Source: Candidatus Rubneribacter avistercoris (GTDB lineage: Bacteria; Actinomycetota; Coriobacteriia; Coriobacteriales; Eggerthellaceae). From it: 37,079 nt of DNA. Below are positions 14,494 to 22,647 of the stretch, piece by piece. Where the stretch lies: assembly GCA_019115845.1 (NCBI GenBank), contig DXCU01000034.1:1-37079 (forward strand), in the 5' to 3' direction. The notes beneath the pieces are model-generated. The model made no database searches and was not told where the DNA came from. It worked only from the letters and a program-made list of their open reading frames with translations. Made by a program: the position numbers and the translations under genes. Every line of letters starts with the position of its first letter. Position 1 is the first letter of the stretch.

Positions 14494-15662
14494 CGCGCCA
14501 TCGTCCTCAAGCGCTGCCGATACGCTTTGACCGCCGCCTTGATGTCGGCCATGTTGTCGCAGCCGAACTTCTGCAGGTAGGCGTCGGCCAGCACGAACGA
14601 CACCTCGCTTTCGGCCACCACGGCGCAGGCGGGAACGGCGCAGACGTCGCTGCGCTCCCGCGAGGCCTGCTCCACCTCCAAGGTGTCCAGGTTGACCGTC
14701 GGAAGCGGGGTCATGAGCGTGGGGATGGGCTTCATGGCCGCCGTCACGACAAGCGGCATGCCCGTGGTCATGCCGCCCTCCAACCCTCCGGCGTTGTTCG
14801 ACGCGCGCACGAAGCCGGCTTCGTCGTCAAGCACGATGGGATCATGCACCTGAGACCCCGGGAGCCGGGACGCCTCGAACCCCAGCCCGAACTCCACGCC
14901 CTTGATGGCGGGGATGGAGAACAGCGCCCGGCCCAGCCGCGAGGTCAGCCGGTCGGTCGCCGTCGCGTAGCCTCCCACGCCGGGAAGCAGCCCCGTGGCC
15001 ACCACACGAAACGTGCCGCCCAAGCTCTCCCCCGCAAGCTTCGCGCGCTTGATCTCCTCCTTCATGGCCTCCGTGGTTCGCGCGTCGGGACAGCGCACCT
15101 CGCTCGTCTCGATGTCGAGGGGCTTGTAGCCGGCGGCGGACATGAACGGGTCGTCCTCCTCCAGCTGCACGCCGCCTATGGAGCGCACGTAGGAGAACAC
15201 CTCCACGCCGAGGTCGGCCAGAAACTCCCGCGCGATGCCGGCGGCCGCCACGCGCGCCGCCGTCTCGCGGGCGCTCGCGCGCTCCAAGATGTTGCGGCAG
15301 TCGTCGGTGTCCGTTTTGAGCGTTCCCACCAAATCGGCGTGACCGGGCCGCGGCGTCACTTCCCGCGCAAGGTCACTCGGGGCGTCTCCGAACGCGGCCA
15401 TGCGGTCCGTCCAGTTCTCCCAATCGCGGTTGCGCACGGCAAGGCACACCGGCGTGCCCAGCGTGCGGCCGAAGCGCACGCCGGAGGTCACCTGCACGGT
15501 GTCCGTCTCGATGGTCTGGCGCCCGCCGCGGCCGTAGCCGGACTGGCGCCGCGCCAGATCGGCGTTGATCTGCCGCTCGGATATCTTGAGCCCGGCCGGC
15601 ACGCCCTCCACGATGGCCGTCAGGCACGGCCCGTGGCTTTCACCCGCTGTGAGGTATCTCAT
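14490..15662 (-). CDS. aroC: Chorismate synthase
   Basis: 390 residues; makes chorismate from EPSP using reduced FMN. Signature stretches are MRYLTAGESHGPCLTAIVEG, ARRQSGYGRGGR, RPGHADLVG, the RASARETAARVAAG-like segment (ILERASARETAAR), and EFGLGFEASRLPGS. The start at 15662 gives the standard N-terminus; an in-frame ATG 27 bases upstream adds nothing conserved. Its ribosome binding site is weak. It is the first gene of the tight aroC-aroK-aroB-aroQ/pepP block, separated from aroE by 162 bp with its own promoter-like box. Confidence 0.95.
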   Translation of the reverse strand: MRYLTAGESHGPCLTAIVEGVPAGLKISERQINADLARRQSGYGRGGRQTIETDTVQVTSGVRFGRTLGTPVCLAVRNRDWENWTDRMAAFGDAPSDLAREVTPRPGHADLVGTLKTDTDDCRNILERASARETAARVAAAGIAREFLADLGVEVFSYVRSIGGVQLEEDDPFMSAAGYKPLDIETSEVRCPDARTTEAMKEEIKRAKLAGESLGGTFRVVATGLLPGVGGYATATDRLTSRLGRALFSIPAIKGVEFGLGFEASRLPGSQVHDPIVLDDEAGFVRASNNAGGLEGGMTTGMPLVVTAAMKPIPTLMTPLPTVNLDTLEVEQASRERSDVCAVPACAVVAESEVSFVLADAYLQKFGCDNMADIKAAVKAYRQRLRTMAR

Positions 15663-15703
15663 ACCGATTCGCTTTCCGCGTGGTCCCATCACGTTCGCGA
15701 ACC

Positions 15704-15709
15704 ATTGTA
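15704..15709 (-). promoter_or_regulatory. TACAAT -10 box upstream of aroC
   Basis: It reads on the minus strand about 42 bases before the aroC ATG, in the 162-bp gap after aroE. There is no convincing -35. It is compatible with a promoter for the aroC-aroK-aroB-aroQ/pepP block. Confidence 0.4.
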
Positions 15710-15781
15710 CCGCACCCGGTCGCCGGGGCCGGCGAAAGGACGGAAAGCGCCAAGGCTTTGGCGGGGCCGGCCGTGCCACCG

Positions 15782-15795
15782 GCCGTCCGGACGGC
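15782..15795. other. Perfect 14-bp palindrome between aroE and aroC
   Basis: GCCGTCCGGACGGC lies 30-43 bases after the aroE stop. Longer imperfect arms around it (GGCTTTGG near 15754 and CCAAAGCC near 15820) could fold the whole gap into a GC-rich hairpin ending aroE transcripts. There is no T tract. A binding site is also possible. Confidence 0.35.
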
Positions 15796-15824
15796 GAAAG
15801 CCCGCAGGTGGCCGCCCAAAGCCC

Positions 15825-16772
15825 TCAGAGCGCCGAGATGTCGAACCCCGCCGCATCGGCCATGAGGTCGAACAGCTCGTCCTCCCCAAGGCCCACGTCC
15901 CAACCGGTCACGTCGCACACGATGCCCACCGTGGCCACGGCCTGCGCGACCAGCATGCCGCCGCCGTCGTAGACCGTGCACCCCGCCTCCTTCGCGCTGC
16001 GGACCAAAGCCGTCTCCCCGTGCCCGTACACGGCGTCGAACACCGTTTGGGCCGGCCGGAGCAGCCCGCCGTCGAAAGGCGCCGGGTCGTTCGCGCGCAT
16101 GCCGAGCGGCGTGGCGTTGATCACGAGGTCCGACGACGACAGCGCCTTGGTCGACGTCGCGTAGCTGCCGAACTTGAACGTCGTGCGCTCGTAGGCCGCA
16201 CGGAAGCTGCGATGATGCGGCCGCGCGGCGGGCAGGTCGACGGTGGCGGTGGCCAGAAGCCCGAAACGGCTGACGAAGTCCTCGAGCACGCGCCGCGCGC
16301 GCTCCTTGTCGCGGCCGAGCAGCAAGACCACGTCGGCGCCGGCCGTCGCGCATGCGTGCACGATGGACAGGGCCGTGGGCCCGGTTCCGCACACGGTCAC
16401 GCGCTTTCCCGCGAAGCTCACGCCCATCCGCTCCAGGTACGCCACGCACCCCTGGCCGTCCGTGTTGTACGCGATGAGGGCGTCGCCTTTGCGCACGAGC
16501 ACGTTGGCCCCCTGCGCGAGCTTGGCCGACGCCGCCCTGGCCGTTGCCGCCCGGTAGGCATGCGGCTTGTAGGGCGTGGTGACGTTGACGGACAGGAAGT
16601 CGCGCGCGTCCAAAAACGCCTGCGCCTCGTCCTCGGTCGCGCAGTCGGCCAAACCGTAGGTCCACGGCAGGCCCGCCCGCCCGTACACGGCGTTGTACAT
16701 GACGGGCGACTTCGAATGCGCGATGGGATGCCCCAGCAGGTACAGGCGCTGGGGCTGGGCGGAGTCGGTCAC
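15825..16772 (-). CDS. aroE: Shikimate dehydrogenase
   Basis: 315 residues, somewhat long. It reduces 3-dehydroshikimate with NADPH. The substrate site is GHPIAHSKSPVMYN, NVTTPYKPH (catalytic Lys) and YNTDGQG (catalytic Asp). The nucleotide fold has VCGTGPTALSIVHA where GAGG(A/S) is usual, and the basic loop GRDKERARR. DAVYGHGETAL replaces the common D-x-x-Y-x-P. These changes suggest a divergent subclass; a quinate-type activity cannot be excluded. It starts at GTG 16772 with GGAGG eight bases upstream, 3 bases after the YqeG stop. Confidence 0.9.
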   Translation of the reverse strand: MTDSAQPQRLYLLGHPIAHSKSPVMYNAVYGRAGLPWTYGLADCATEDEAQAFLDARDFLSVNVTTPYKPHAYRAATARAASAKLAQGANVLVRKGDALIAYNTDGQGCVAYLERMGVSFAGKRVTVCGTGPTALSIVHACATAGADVVLLLGRDKERARRVLEDFVSRFGLLATATVDLPAARPHHRSFRAAYERTTFKFGSYATSTKALSSSDLVINATPLGMRANDPAPFDGGLLRPAQTVFDAVYGHGETALVRSAKEAGCTVYDGGGMLVAQAVATVGIVCDVTGWDVGLGEDELFDLMADAAGFDISAL

Positions 16773-16775
16773 AGG

Positions 16776-17354
16776 CTATCCCTCCTTCGGCGTTGATTCC
16801 ATCTTCGGCGCGGCCGGCGCGGCGGGCGGCTGCGTTGCCGTAGGGGCCGGCGCCTGCCCTCCCTCGGGCGCGCGGTCGCCCATGACAGCGCGCTCGAAGT
16901 TGCGCAGCAGCAGCGTGTGCGGCAGGTCCTGCTCCACAAGCGGGGCCAGAAGGTAGGCCGTCATGCCCAGGAAATGGGCGCCCATGACGTCGGTGACCAG
17001 CTGGTCGCCGATGACCACGGCCTCCGCCCGCTTCGCCCCCAGCTTGGAGAGCGCCGCCAGGAACGCCGGGGGCAGCGGCTTCACGGCCTTTGCGACGATG
17101 GGCAGCTCCAAGCGCTGCGCCAGCTCCCGCACGCCCACATGCCAGTTGTTGGACACCAGGCAAAACGACACGCCCGCATCGCGCGCCTGCGCCAACCACA
17201 CCCCCACGTCGCGCGGCACCTCGTGCGTGTCGCGGGTGAGGATGGTGTTGTCCACGTCCAGAAGGACGCAGCGAAAGCCCGCCTCCACCAGGTCGCGGCG
17301 GATGTCCACCTTGGACAGGCGCGAGAAGTATCTGTCCGGTTCAAGAAACGCCAT
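16776..17354 (-). CDS. yqeG: YqeG family HAD-type phosphatase
   Basis: 192 residues. HAD motifs: LLDVDNTIL (nucleophile Asp), LVSNN (motif II), the lysine in KAVKPLPPAF, and VIGDQLVTDVMGA (motif III). Related to mitochondrial PGP phosphatase Gep4; the bacterial substrate is not settled. In Bacillus yqeG lies two genes before aroE, and here directly before it (yqeH absent). The last 30 residues are a Pro/Ala tail. The ribosome binding site is unclear. Confidence 0.88.
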   Translation of the reverse strand: MAFLEPDRYFSRLSKVDIRRDLVEAGFRCVLLDVDNTILTRDTHEVPRDVGVWLAQARDAGVSFCLVSNNWHVGVRELAQRLELPIVAKAVKPLPPAFLAALSKLGAKRAEAVVIGDQLVTDVMGAHFLGMTAYLLAPLVEQDLPHTLLLRNFERAVMGDRAPEGGQAPAPTATQPPAAPAAPKMESTPKEG

Positions 17355-17386
17355 GGCGCATCACGCGGGTTCGGGCAGGCCGGGGC

Positions 17387-18544
17387 CTACGAGAACGTCT
17401 CCATGTGCTCTTCGTAGGTTTCGCTGAAGAAGTACTGCATGACGCCGGCCTCGTCGGGAGCGAAGTAGAAGAAGTAGTAGTTCGTCTCCGCAGGGGCGCA
17501 CACGGCCTGCAGGCACGCCAACCCGGGCGAGCAGATGGGCGTGGGCGGCAGCCCTTGGTTCGTGTAGGTGTTGTAGGGGGCGTCGGTCGCCACGTCCTCG
17601 GCGGTGGGATCGCGGCCCACCTCGTAGGCCGTGGTGGCGTCGCTTTGCAGAAAGCCGTAATTCGGATCGCCCATGTTGCCCAGGCGGTTGTAGAACACCG
17701 AAGCCACCTGCGCGCGGATGCCGTCGTCGCCGCTGGACTCCTTCTCCACGATGGAGGCCAGCTTCACCGCGTCGTAGACGGAAAGCCCCTTCGACTGGGG
17801 ATACGACCAGTCCAGTCCGGCCGTCTCGGCAGCGAACTGCGAGAGCATCATGCGAACCAGCGAATCGGCGGTGGCGTCGTCGGCCACTTCGTAGGTTTTG
17901 GGGAACAAAAAGCCCTCCAGGCTGTTCGTCCCCGCGTCCGCCAGGAAGGCGTAGTCGGCGGCGTAGACGCTCGCGTCGGACGCGGCCGCCGCGAACTCCT
18001 CGGCCGAGACGCGGCCCCCCGTGGCCGCAGCCACGGCGTCGGCTATCTCCGAGAGCCTGAAACCCTCGGGGACCGTGAGCGCGTTGCCCATGGCCGGCCC
18101 GGCCTGCAGGGCGGCTATGATGGAGTCGAGCGACGAGCCGCCCTCGAAGGTGTAGGTGCCGGGCTTGAGCTGGGAGGAGGCGTTCAGCTCGTTCACCCGG
18201 TTCGTGAACTCGCTCGCACTGGAAACCAGGCGGGCCTCCACCAGCTGGTTCGCAATAGCCGAAGCGCCGGAGCCGTCCGCCACGGCGACGGTGGCCTCCT
18301 GCCCCTCGGCCAACAGCTCCACCTGCGAACCCGAGCAGCCGTTGAACAGCGTGACCAGCCCCCAGGCGATGCCGGCCAGCATCACAACCGCCAAGACGGC
18401 GGCCACGATGGCGGGGGCTTTGCTGCGCTTCGGGCGGATGTAGCTGGTGTCGTACGTCTTGAACAGGCGCTCGCCGCGGGCGTGAGCCGACCGGGCGGCA
18501 TGGTTCGGGCGTTGAGAGTACGTGAATCGCCTACGCGAGGGCAT
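17387..18544 (-). CDS. mltG: Endolytic murein transglycosylase
   Basis: 385 residues, anchored by one membrane span (about 44-66) after a basic cytoplasmic N-terminus (PSRRRFTYSQRP). It cuts nascent glycan strands and acts as a terminase of peptidoglycan synthesis. The YceG domain covers residues 75-380: a LysM-like start, TVPEGFRLSEIADA, LEGFLFPKTYEV, the catalytic glutamate motif SIVEKES (residues 264-270), VASVFYNRL, LQSDATTAYEVG, and YNTYTNQGLPPTPICSPG. It follows ruvX by 9 bases, the same pairing as in Bacillus (yrrK, yrrL). Confidence 0.93.
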   Translation of the reverse strand: MPSRRRFTYSQRPNHAARSAHARGERLFKTYDTSYIRPKRSKAPAIVAAVLAVVMLAGIAWGLVTLFNGCSGSQVELLAEGQEATVAVADGSGASAIANQLVEARLVSSASEFTNRVNELNASSQLKPGTYTFEGGSSLDSIIAALQAGPAMGNALTVPEGFRLSEIADAVAAATGGRVSAEEFAAAASDASVYAADYAFLADAGTNSLEGFLFPKTYEVADDATADSLVRMMLSQFAAETAGLDWSYPQSKGLSVYDAVKLASIVEKESSGDDGIRAQVASVFYNRLGNMGDPNYGFLQSDATTAYEVGRDPTAEDVATDAPYNTYTNQGLPPTPICSPGLACLQAVCAPAETNYYFFYFAPDEAGVMQYFFSETYEEHMETFS

Positions 18545-18553
18545 GGATGTCCT

Positions 18554-18976
18554 TCACCTTTCCCCTGTGCGACGGGCGTCGAGCCACGCCTGCAAGAACA
18601 AACTTGCGGCTATCATATCTATTTTCCCGCGCATGTCCCGTTCGCTCAGCCCCTTTTCACGCAAACTCCGTTTGGCCTCCTGGGAGCTCAAACGCTCGTC
18701 GGCAAACTCCAAAGGCAGGTCGCAAGCCCGCGCGATGCGCTTCGCCGCCTCCCGCACGCGCGCCGCCTGGGGGCCCTCCTCGCCGGAGAGCGAGCGCGGC
18801 AGGCCGCACAGCAAAAGCTCCGGCTCCCAATCCTCCAGCACGCGCCGGAACGGCTTCGCGTTGCCGAGCACCTCGGCCGCCGGCAACACGCACACCGGCG
18901 AGGCCACCCGCTCTCCGGGGTCGCTCACCGCAATGCCGATCCGTGCCTGTCCTATGTCGAGCGCCATGATGCGCAT
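18554..18976 (-). CDS. ruvX: Holliday junction resolvase-like RuvX/YqgF
   Basis: 140 residues, RNase H fold: MALDIGQARIGIAVSD (first acidic residue), LLLCGLPRSLSGEEGPQA, and DERLSSQEAKRSL, with a final KIDMIAASLFLQAWLD. Family members are credited with Holliday junction cleavage or 16S rRNA 5' processing. The start at 18976 has AAAGGGA six bases upstream; the ATG nine bases later (MALDIG) is a less likely choice. alaS, its usual upstream neighbour, is separated from it by the inserted toxin-antitoxin pair. Confidence 0.9.
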   Translation of the reverse strand: MRIMALDIGQARIGIAVSDPGERVASPVCVLPAAEVLGNAKPFRRVLEDWEPELLLCGLPRSLSGEEGPQAARVREAAKRIARACDLPLEFADERLSSQEAKRSLREKGLSERDMRGKIDMIAASLFLQAWLDARRTGER

Positions 18977-19026
18977 GGGTCTTCCCTTTCCGTTTCGTGA
19001 CGAACCGCCGCCAGGCGAAAGCGTGC

Positions 19027-19497
19027 CTATTCGCTCTCCTTCGATGTTTTTTGAGACGCAATTTGCTCGCGCGCTGTCCATGCGGCAAGAAACTCACGAG
19101 GGCTAACGGCGCGTACGGGAGAGGACTTGAAGTCGGAGAGGTTTCTTGTAACGATGGCAGCCGCACCTGTCTTTTCAGCGACGGCGGCTACGAGCGCATC
19201 CTCCACATCCGCGAAATCCGTAGCAAGACCCCTGATAACCGCCCGTTCGTCAAGAGCAACCAGCGCGACATAGTCCAAAAGTTTCGCCAAAGCCTCGCGC
19301 GCCACGCTAGAGTCGCAGTTCTTCCGAACCACATAGAATATAGTGCTGATGGCATCGGTGGACAGCAGCAACTCCACCTTCTCTGCCTCGGCTAGGGCAA
19401 ATAGCTGCAGTGCATCGATGGCAAAAGGCTCGCGGTTGAGTAAAAGATCAAGGGCGACGTTCGTATCCACCAGTATTCGCACGGGCCTGTTATCCAT
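19027..19497 (-). CDS. PIN-domain toxin (VapC-like ribonuclease)
   Basis: 156 residues. PIN ribonucleases of toxin-antitoxin pairs cut specific RNAs with a Mg-binding acidic cluster. Seen are LVDTNVALDLLL (first Asp, residue 11), STDAISTIFYVVRK, the DVEDALVAAVAE stretch with acidic residues 97-100, and TRNLSDF (Asp122). All the acidic positions are present, so it should be active. Its ATG (19497) overlaps the antitoxin stop by 8 bases and has GAGG upstream within the antitoxin gene. It is AT-richer than ruvX and alaS on either side, consistent with transfer. Confidence 0.88.
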   Translation of the reverse strand: MDNRPVRILVDTNVALDLLLNREPFAIDALQLFALAEAEKVELLLSTDAISTIFYVVRKNCDSSVAREALAKLLDYVALVALDERAVIRGLATDFADVEDALVAAVAEKTGAAAIVTRNLSDFKSSPVRAVSPREFLAAWTAREQIASQKTSKESE

Positions 19498-19732
19498 GGC
19501 GCGCCTCAAGGTGAGCGCGGTAATCGCTCTCGTCAAACGGGCCGCTTCCTATGCCAATCAAGGACTGCAACTTCGCCGAAACGGGCACTTCTGCGGCAAT
19601 TTCCCCCTCGTCTCCCAGAAAGAGAAGAAAGCTCTCCACTAACCCTGACAGCGACGTTCCGTTGCGCGCCGCAAACCCTTTCCCCCGGTCAACCGCCACG
19701 GAATCAACGCTAAGCGTAAGTTTCTGATTCAT
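19490..19732 (-). CDS. Antitoxin of the PIN pair (DUF6364-like)
   Basis: 80 residues. It begins MNQKLTLSVDSVAVDRGKGF, a strand followed by a helix as in ribbon-helix-helix proteins, then RNGTSLSGLVESFLLFL. The C-terminal half (EVPVSAKLQSLIGIG..DESDYRAHLEARHG) would be the toxin-binding part. AGGAGG lies four bases before the ATG. An operator-like inverted repeat overlaps its promoter, in keeping with autorepression by an antitoxin. The family name is from memory of similar N-termini and is less certain than its role. Confidence 0.8.
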   Translation of the reverse strand: MNQKLTLSVDSVAVDRGKGFAARNGTSLSGLVESFLLFLGDEGEIAAEVPVSAKLQSLIGIGSGPFDESDYRAHLEARHG

Positions 19733-19741
19733 AGCGCCTCC

Positions 19742-19791
19742 TGTACGTATGATTTTTAGTATAGTATACGTACAAAACTTCCACGACACAA
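19742..19791 (-). promoter_or_regulatory. Promoter and operator of the PIN toxin-antitoxin pair
   Basis: TTGTGT (19786-19791) and TATACT (19763-19768) are 17 bp apart on the minus strand. A perfect 9-bp inverted repeat, TGTACGTAT (19742-19750) and ATACGTACA (19766-19774), overlaps the -10 and transcription start. Binding there would block RNA polymerase, as expected for autoregulation by the antitoxin or the complex. Confidence 0.7.
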
Positions 19792-19869
19792 GGACAATGT
19801 TTGCGCGCACCTCCTCACCGAGACGCCGTCCGGCAGGATTCCGGCGAAGCACCGCGCCCATCGTAGCGC

Positions 19870-19908
19870 AAAAAGCGGCCGCCTCCCTCGCGCGAGGGAG
19901 GCGGCCGC
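19870..19908 (-). terminator. Strong terminator of alaS
   Basis: A perfect 16-bp stem (19875-19890 with 19893-19908) and a 2-base loop is followed on the minus strand by five Ts. It lies 22 bases after the alaS stop. It isolates alaS from the toxin-antitoxin pair beyond. Confidence 0.9.
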
Positions 19909-19929
19909 ATCGCCTATCTGAGCATCGTG

Positions 19930-22566
19930 CTACGCAAGCAATTCGCGCGCAGCCTCGAGCGCGGCATCGATGCCGGAAGCATCCTTGCCGCCGGCCTGCG
20001 CCATGGCCGGCTTGCCGCCGCCACCGCCCTTCACGCACGACGCGATGGCCTTGATGACGGCTCCCGCGTCGAAGCCCGCCTCCACCGCCTCCGGCGTGCC
20101 GGCGGCCAGCAGGATGGGCTTGCCGTCCTTCTCGGCCGCGAGCACCGCCGCGCCGGGTGCGCCAAGGCGCGCGCGCAGGACGTCCCACGCGTTGCGCATC
20201 TGCCCCGCATCGGCCTCGCCCATGCGCCCGATGACGACGGGATAGCCTGCCTTCGCCGTGACGGCACCCGCCAGCAGCGCCTCCATGCCGTCGCCCGCAG
20301 CCGCCTGGGCGCTGCGCTTGCTCTTGGCCTGCAAGTCTTTGTATGCTTTCAGGTTCGCCGCCGCACGGTCGGCCACCTCCAGCGGGCGGCACTTCAACGT
20401 TGCGGCCGCCGCCTTCAGCTCGGCCTCGCGGCTGTTCACGTACTCCAGCGCGCCGTAGCTGGTCACCGCCTCGATGCGGCGCAGGTTCGCGCCCACGCTC
20501 GATTCGCTCACGATCTTCGCGAAGCCGATCTCGGCCGTGTTGCCCACATGGCAGCCGCCGCACAGCTCGCGCGAGAAGTCTCCCGCCTCCACCACGCGCA
20601 CCACATCACCGTACTTCTCGCCGAACAGCGCCGTCACGCCCGCCTCGCGCGCGGCGTCAAGCGACGTCTCGTAGATGGCGGTGGGGACGGCCTTCATGAT
20701 GTGCTCGTTCGCCACGCGCTCCACCTCGGCCAGCTGCTCGGGGGTCAAAGCCTCGAAGTGCGTGAAGTCGAAGCGCAGCCGGTCGGGTCCCACGTAGCTG
20801 CCCGCCTGCTTCACGTGGTCGCCCAGCACCTGGCGAAGCGCCGCATGCAGGATGTGTGTGGCCGTGTGGTTGCGCGTGATGCGCGCGCGGCGCTCGGCGT
20901 CCACCGTCGCCGTCACCGCATCGCCCACGGAAAGCGAGCCCTCCGTCATCGTCACCTTGTGCGCCACGAGGCCCTTCTCGGGCGCCTGGGCATCGCGCAC
21001 CTCGGCGACGCCGCAAGCGTTGCGCAGCGTGCCGGTGTCGCCCACCTCGCCGCCCATTTCGGCGTAGAACGGCGTCGCGTCCAAAACGACCTCGCCCGTC
21101 TCACCTGCGGAAAGCGCCTGCACGCGCGCGCCGTCCTTCACGATGGCCGTTACACGCGCCTCGGTTTCCAGCGCCTCGTAGCCCACGAACGCCGTGGGAC
21201 CCAGCTCCTCCAAAAGCTCGGCATGCACGCCGCCGTAGGTGGACCAGGCGGCCTCGGCGTCTTTCGTGTTGGCAGCGCGGGCGCGCTCGCGCTGCTCGTC
21301 CATGCAGCGCGCGAAGCCCTCCATGTCCACCTCGATGCCGCGCTCCCCGCACAGCTCTCGCGTGACCTCCACGGGGAAGCCGTACGTGTCGTGCAGCGTG
21401 AACGCTTGCTCGCCCGGCAGCACCTCGCCGTCAAGGGCGGCCAGCGCCTCGTCCAGAAACGCGCGGCCCTGGCGCAGCGTGGCGCCGAAGCGCTCTTCCT
21501 CGGACAGGATCACGCGGCGCATAAGCTCGCGGTTCTCCACGATCTCGGGATAGACGTGGCCCATGAGGTTCACGATCTCGTCCACGTACTCGTTGAGGAA
21601 CGGCTTGTCCAGCCCCAGCAGATGGCCCTTCATGACGGCGCGGCGCAAAAGCCGGCGCAGCACGTAGCCCCGCCCCTCGTTGGAGGGCAGGATGCCATCA
21701 GCTATCATGAAGGCCACGGCACGGCTGTGGTCGGCCATGATGCGCAGGGAGAGGTCGGCGGCCGGGTCCTTTCCGTACGTCGCGCCGCACAGGCGCTCGC
21801 CCACGCTGATGAGGGAGCGCAGCACGTCGGTCTCGTAGTTGGACTGCACGCCCTGCAGGATGGCCGCGATGCGCTCAAGGCCCATGCCGGTGTCGATGTT
21901 CTTCTTCGGCAGCGGCACGAACGTGCCGTCCTCCTGGCCGTCGTACTGGGTGAACACGAGGTTCCAGTACTCGAGGAAGCGGTCGCAGTCGCAGCCCGGC
22001 GCGCAGTCGGGGCTGCCGCAGCCGAACTCGGGACCCTGGTCGTAGTAGATCTCCGAGCAGGGACCGCAGGGGCCGGTGGGTCCGGCGCGCCAGAAGTTGT
22101 CCTCCTCGCCCAGACGCGAGATGTGGTCGTCGGGCACGCCGAGGCTCTTCCAAATCTCGATGGTCTCGTCGTCGTCCAGGTACACGGTGAAGTACAGCCG
22201 CTCGGCCGGCAGGCCCAGCACCTCGGTGGAGAACTCCAAGGCCCAGGCGCACATCTCCTTCTTGAAGTACGCGCCGAAGCTGAAGTTGCCCAGCATCTCG
22301 AAGAAGCTCTGGTGGCGGCCCGTGGTGCCGATGATGTCGATGTCGTTGGTGCGCACGCACTTCTGCACCGTGGTGGTGCCGATGTAGGGCGCTTCGAGGT
22401 GCTTTTGCTGCAGGAAGTAGGGCTTGAACTGCACCATGCCGGCGCTCGTCAGCAGAAGCGACGGATCGTCGGGGATGAGCGAGGACGAGGGCCACCTCTT
22501 GCAGCCCTTCTCCTCGAAAAAGCTCAGGTACTTCTCGCGGATCTCCGCGCTGGTCAGGTACTTCAT
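19930..22566 (-). CDS. alaS: Alanyl-tRNA synthetase
   Basis: 878 residues, full length. N-terminal aminoacylation domain: FFEEKGCKRWPSSSLIPDDP, TSAGMVQFKPYF, and GRHQSFFEMLGNFSFGAYFK. Editing domain: HTATHILHAALRQVLGDHV (zinc-site histidines) and CGGCHVGNTAEIG, which clear Ser- and Gly-tRNA(Ala). The C-terminal oligomerisation/DHHA1 part ends GGGGGKPAMAQAGGKD, the usual Gly-rich motif. GGAAAGA precedes the ATG. The operon-like run upstream (DUF948-like protein, AI-2E permease) and ruvX-mltG downstream mirror the Bacillus region. Confidence 0.97.
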   Translation of the reverse strand: MKYLTSAEIREKYLSFFEEKGCKRWPSSSLIPDDPSLLLTSAGMVQFKPYFLQQKHLEAPYIGTTTVQKCVRTNDIDIIGTTGRHQSFFEMLGNFSFGAYFKKEMCAWALEFSTEVLGLPAERLYFTVYLDDDETIEIWKSLGVPDDHISRLGEEDNFWRAGPTGPCGPCSEIYYDQGPEFGCGSPDCAPGCDCDRFLEYWNLVFTQYDGQEDGTFVPLPKKNIDTGMGLERIAAILQGVQSNYETDVLRSLISVGERLCGATYGKDPAADLSLRIMADHSRAVAFMIADGILPSNEGRGYVLRRLLRRAVMKGHLLGLDKPFLNEYVDEIVNLMGHVYPEIVENRELMRRVILSEEERFGATLRQGRAFLDEALAALDGEVLPGEQAFTLHDTYGFPVEVTRELCGERGIEVDMEGFARCMDEQRERARAANTKDAEAAWSTYGGVHAELLEELGPTAFVGYEALETEARVTAIVKDGARVQALSAGETGEVVLDATPFYAEMGGEVGDTGTLRNACGVAEVRDAQAPEKGLVAHKVTMTEGSLSVGDAVTATVDAERRARITRNHTATHILHAALRQVLGDHVKQAGSYVGPDRLRFDFTHFEALTPEQLAEVERVANEHIMKAVPTAIYETSLDAAREAGVTALFGEKYGDVVRVVEAGDFSRELCGGCHVGNTAEIGFAKIVSESSVGANLRRIEAVTSYGALEYVNSREAELKAAAATLKCRPLEVADRAAANLKAYKDLQAKSKRSAQAAAGDGMEALLAGAVTAKAGYPVVIGRMGEADAGQMRNAWDVLRARLGAPGAAVLAAEKDGKPILLAAGTPEAVEAGFDAGAVIKAIASCVKGGGGGKPAMAQAGGKDASGIDAALEAARELLA

Positions 22567-22591
22567 GTCGATTGTCTTTCCATCTCCTCGG

Positions 22592-22608
22592 GGGCCGCCC
22601 CGCGGCCC
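22592..22608. other. GC hairpin in the alaS leader
   Basis: GGGCCGC / GCGGCCC, 7-bp stem with a 3-base loop, between the permease stop and the alaS ATG (26 bases upstream of it). There is no T tract. It could be a weak terminator or leader structure. No T-box motif was recognised in this 81-bp gap. Confidence 0.3.
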
Positions 22609-22647
22609 GTTGTTCCCTTCGGCGACAGCGCCTCCCGCGCGCTCCGC

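Noticed and set aside
15640..17199. A 519-codon minus-strand frame over yqeG and aroE
   Set aside because: Same strand but another frame; the yqeG and aroE frames carry clear motifs, and this one is Gly/Arg/Ala-rich without any.
22567..22647. T-box riboswitch for alaS
   Set aside because: The gap is too short and lacks the conserved T-box sequence and specifier stem.
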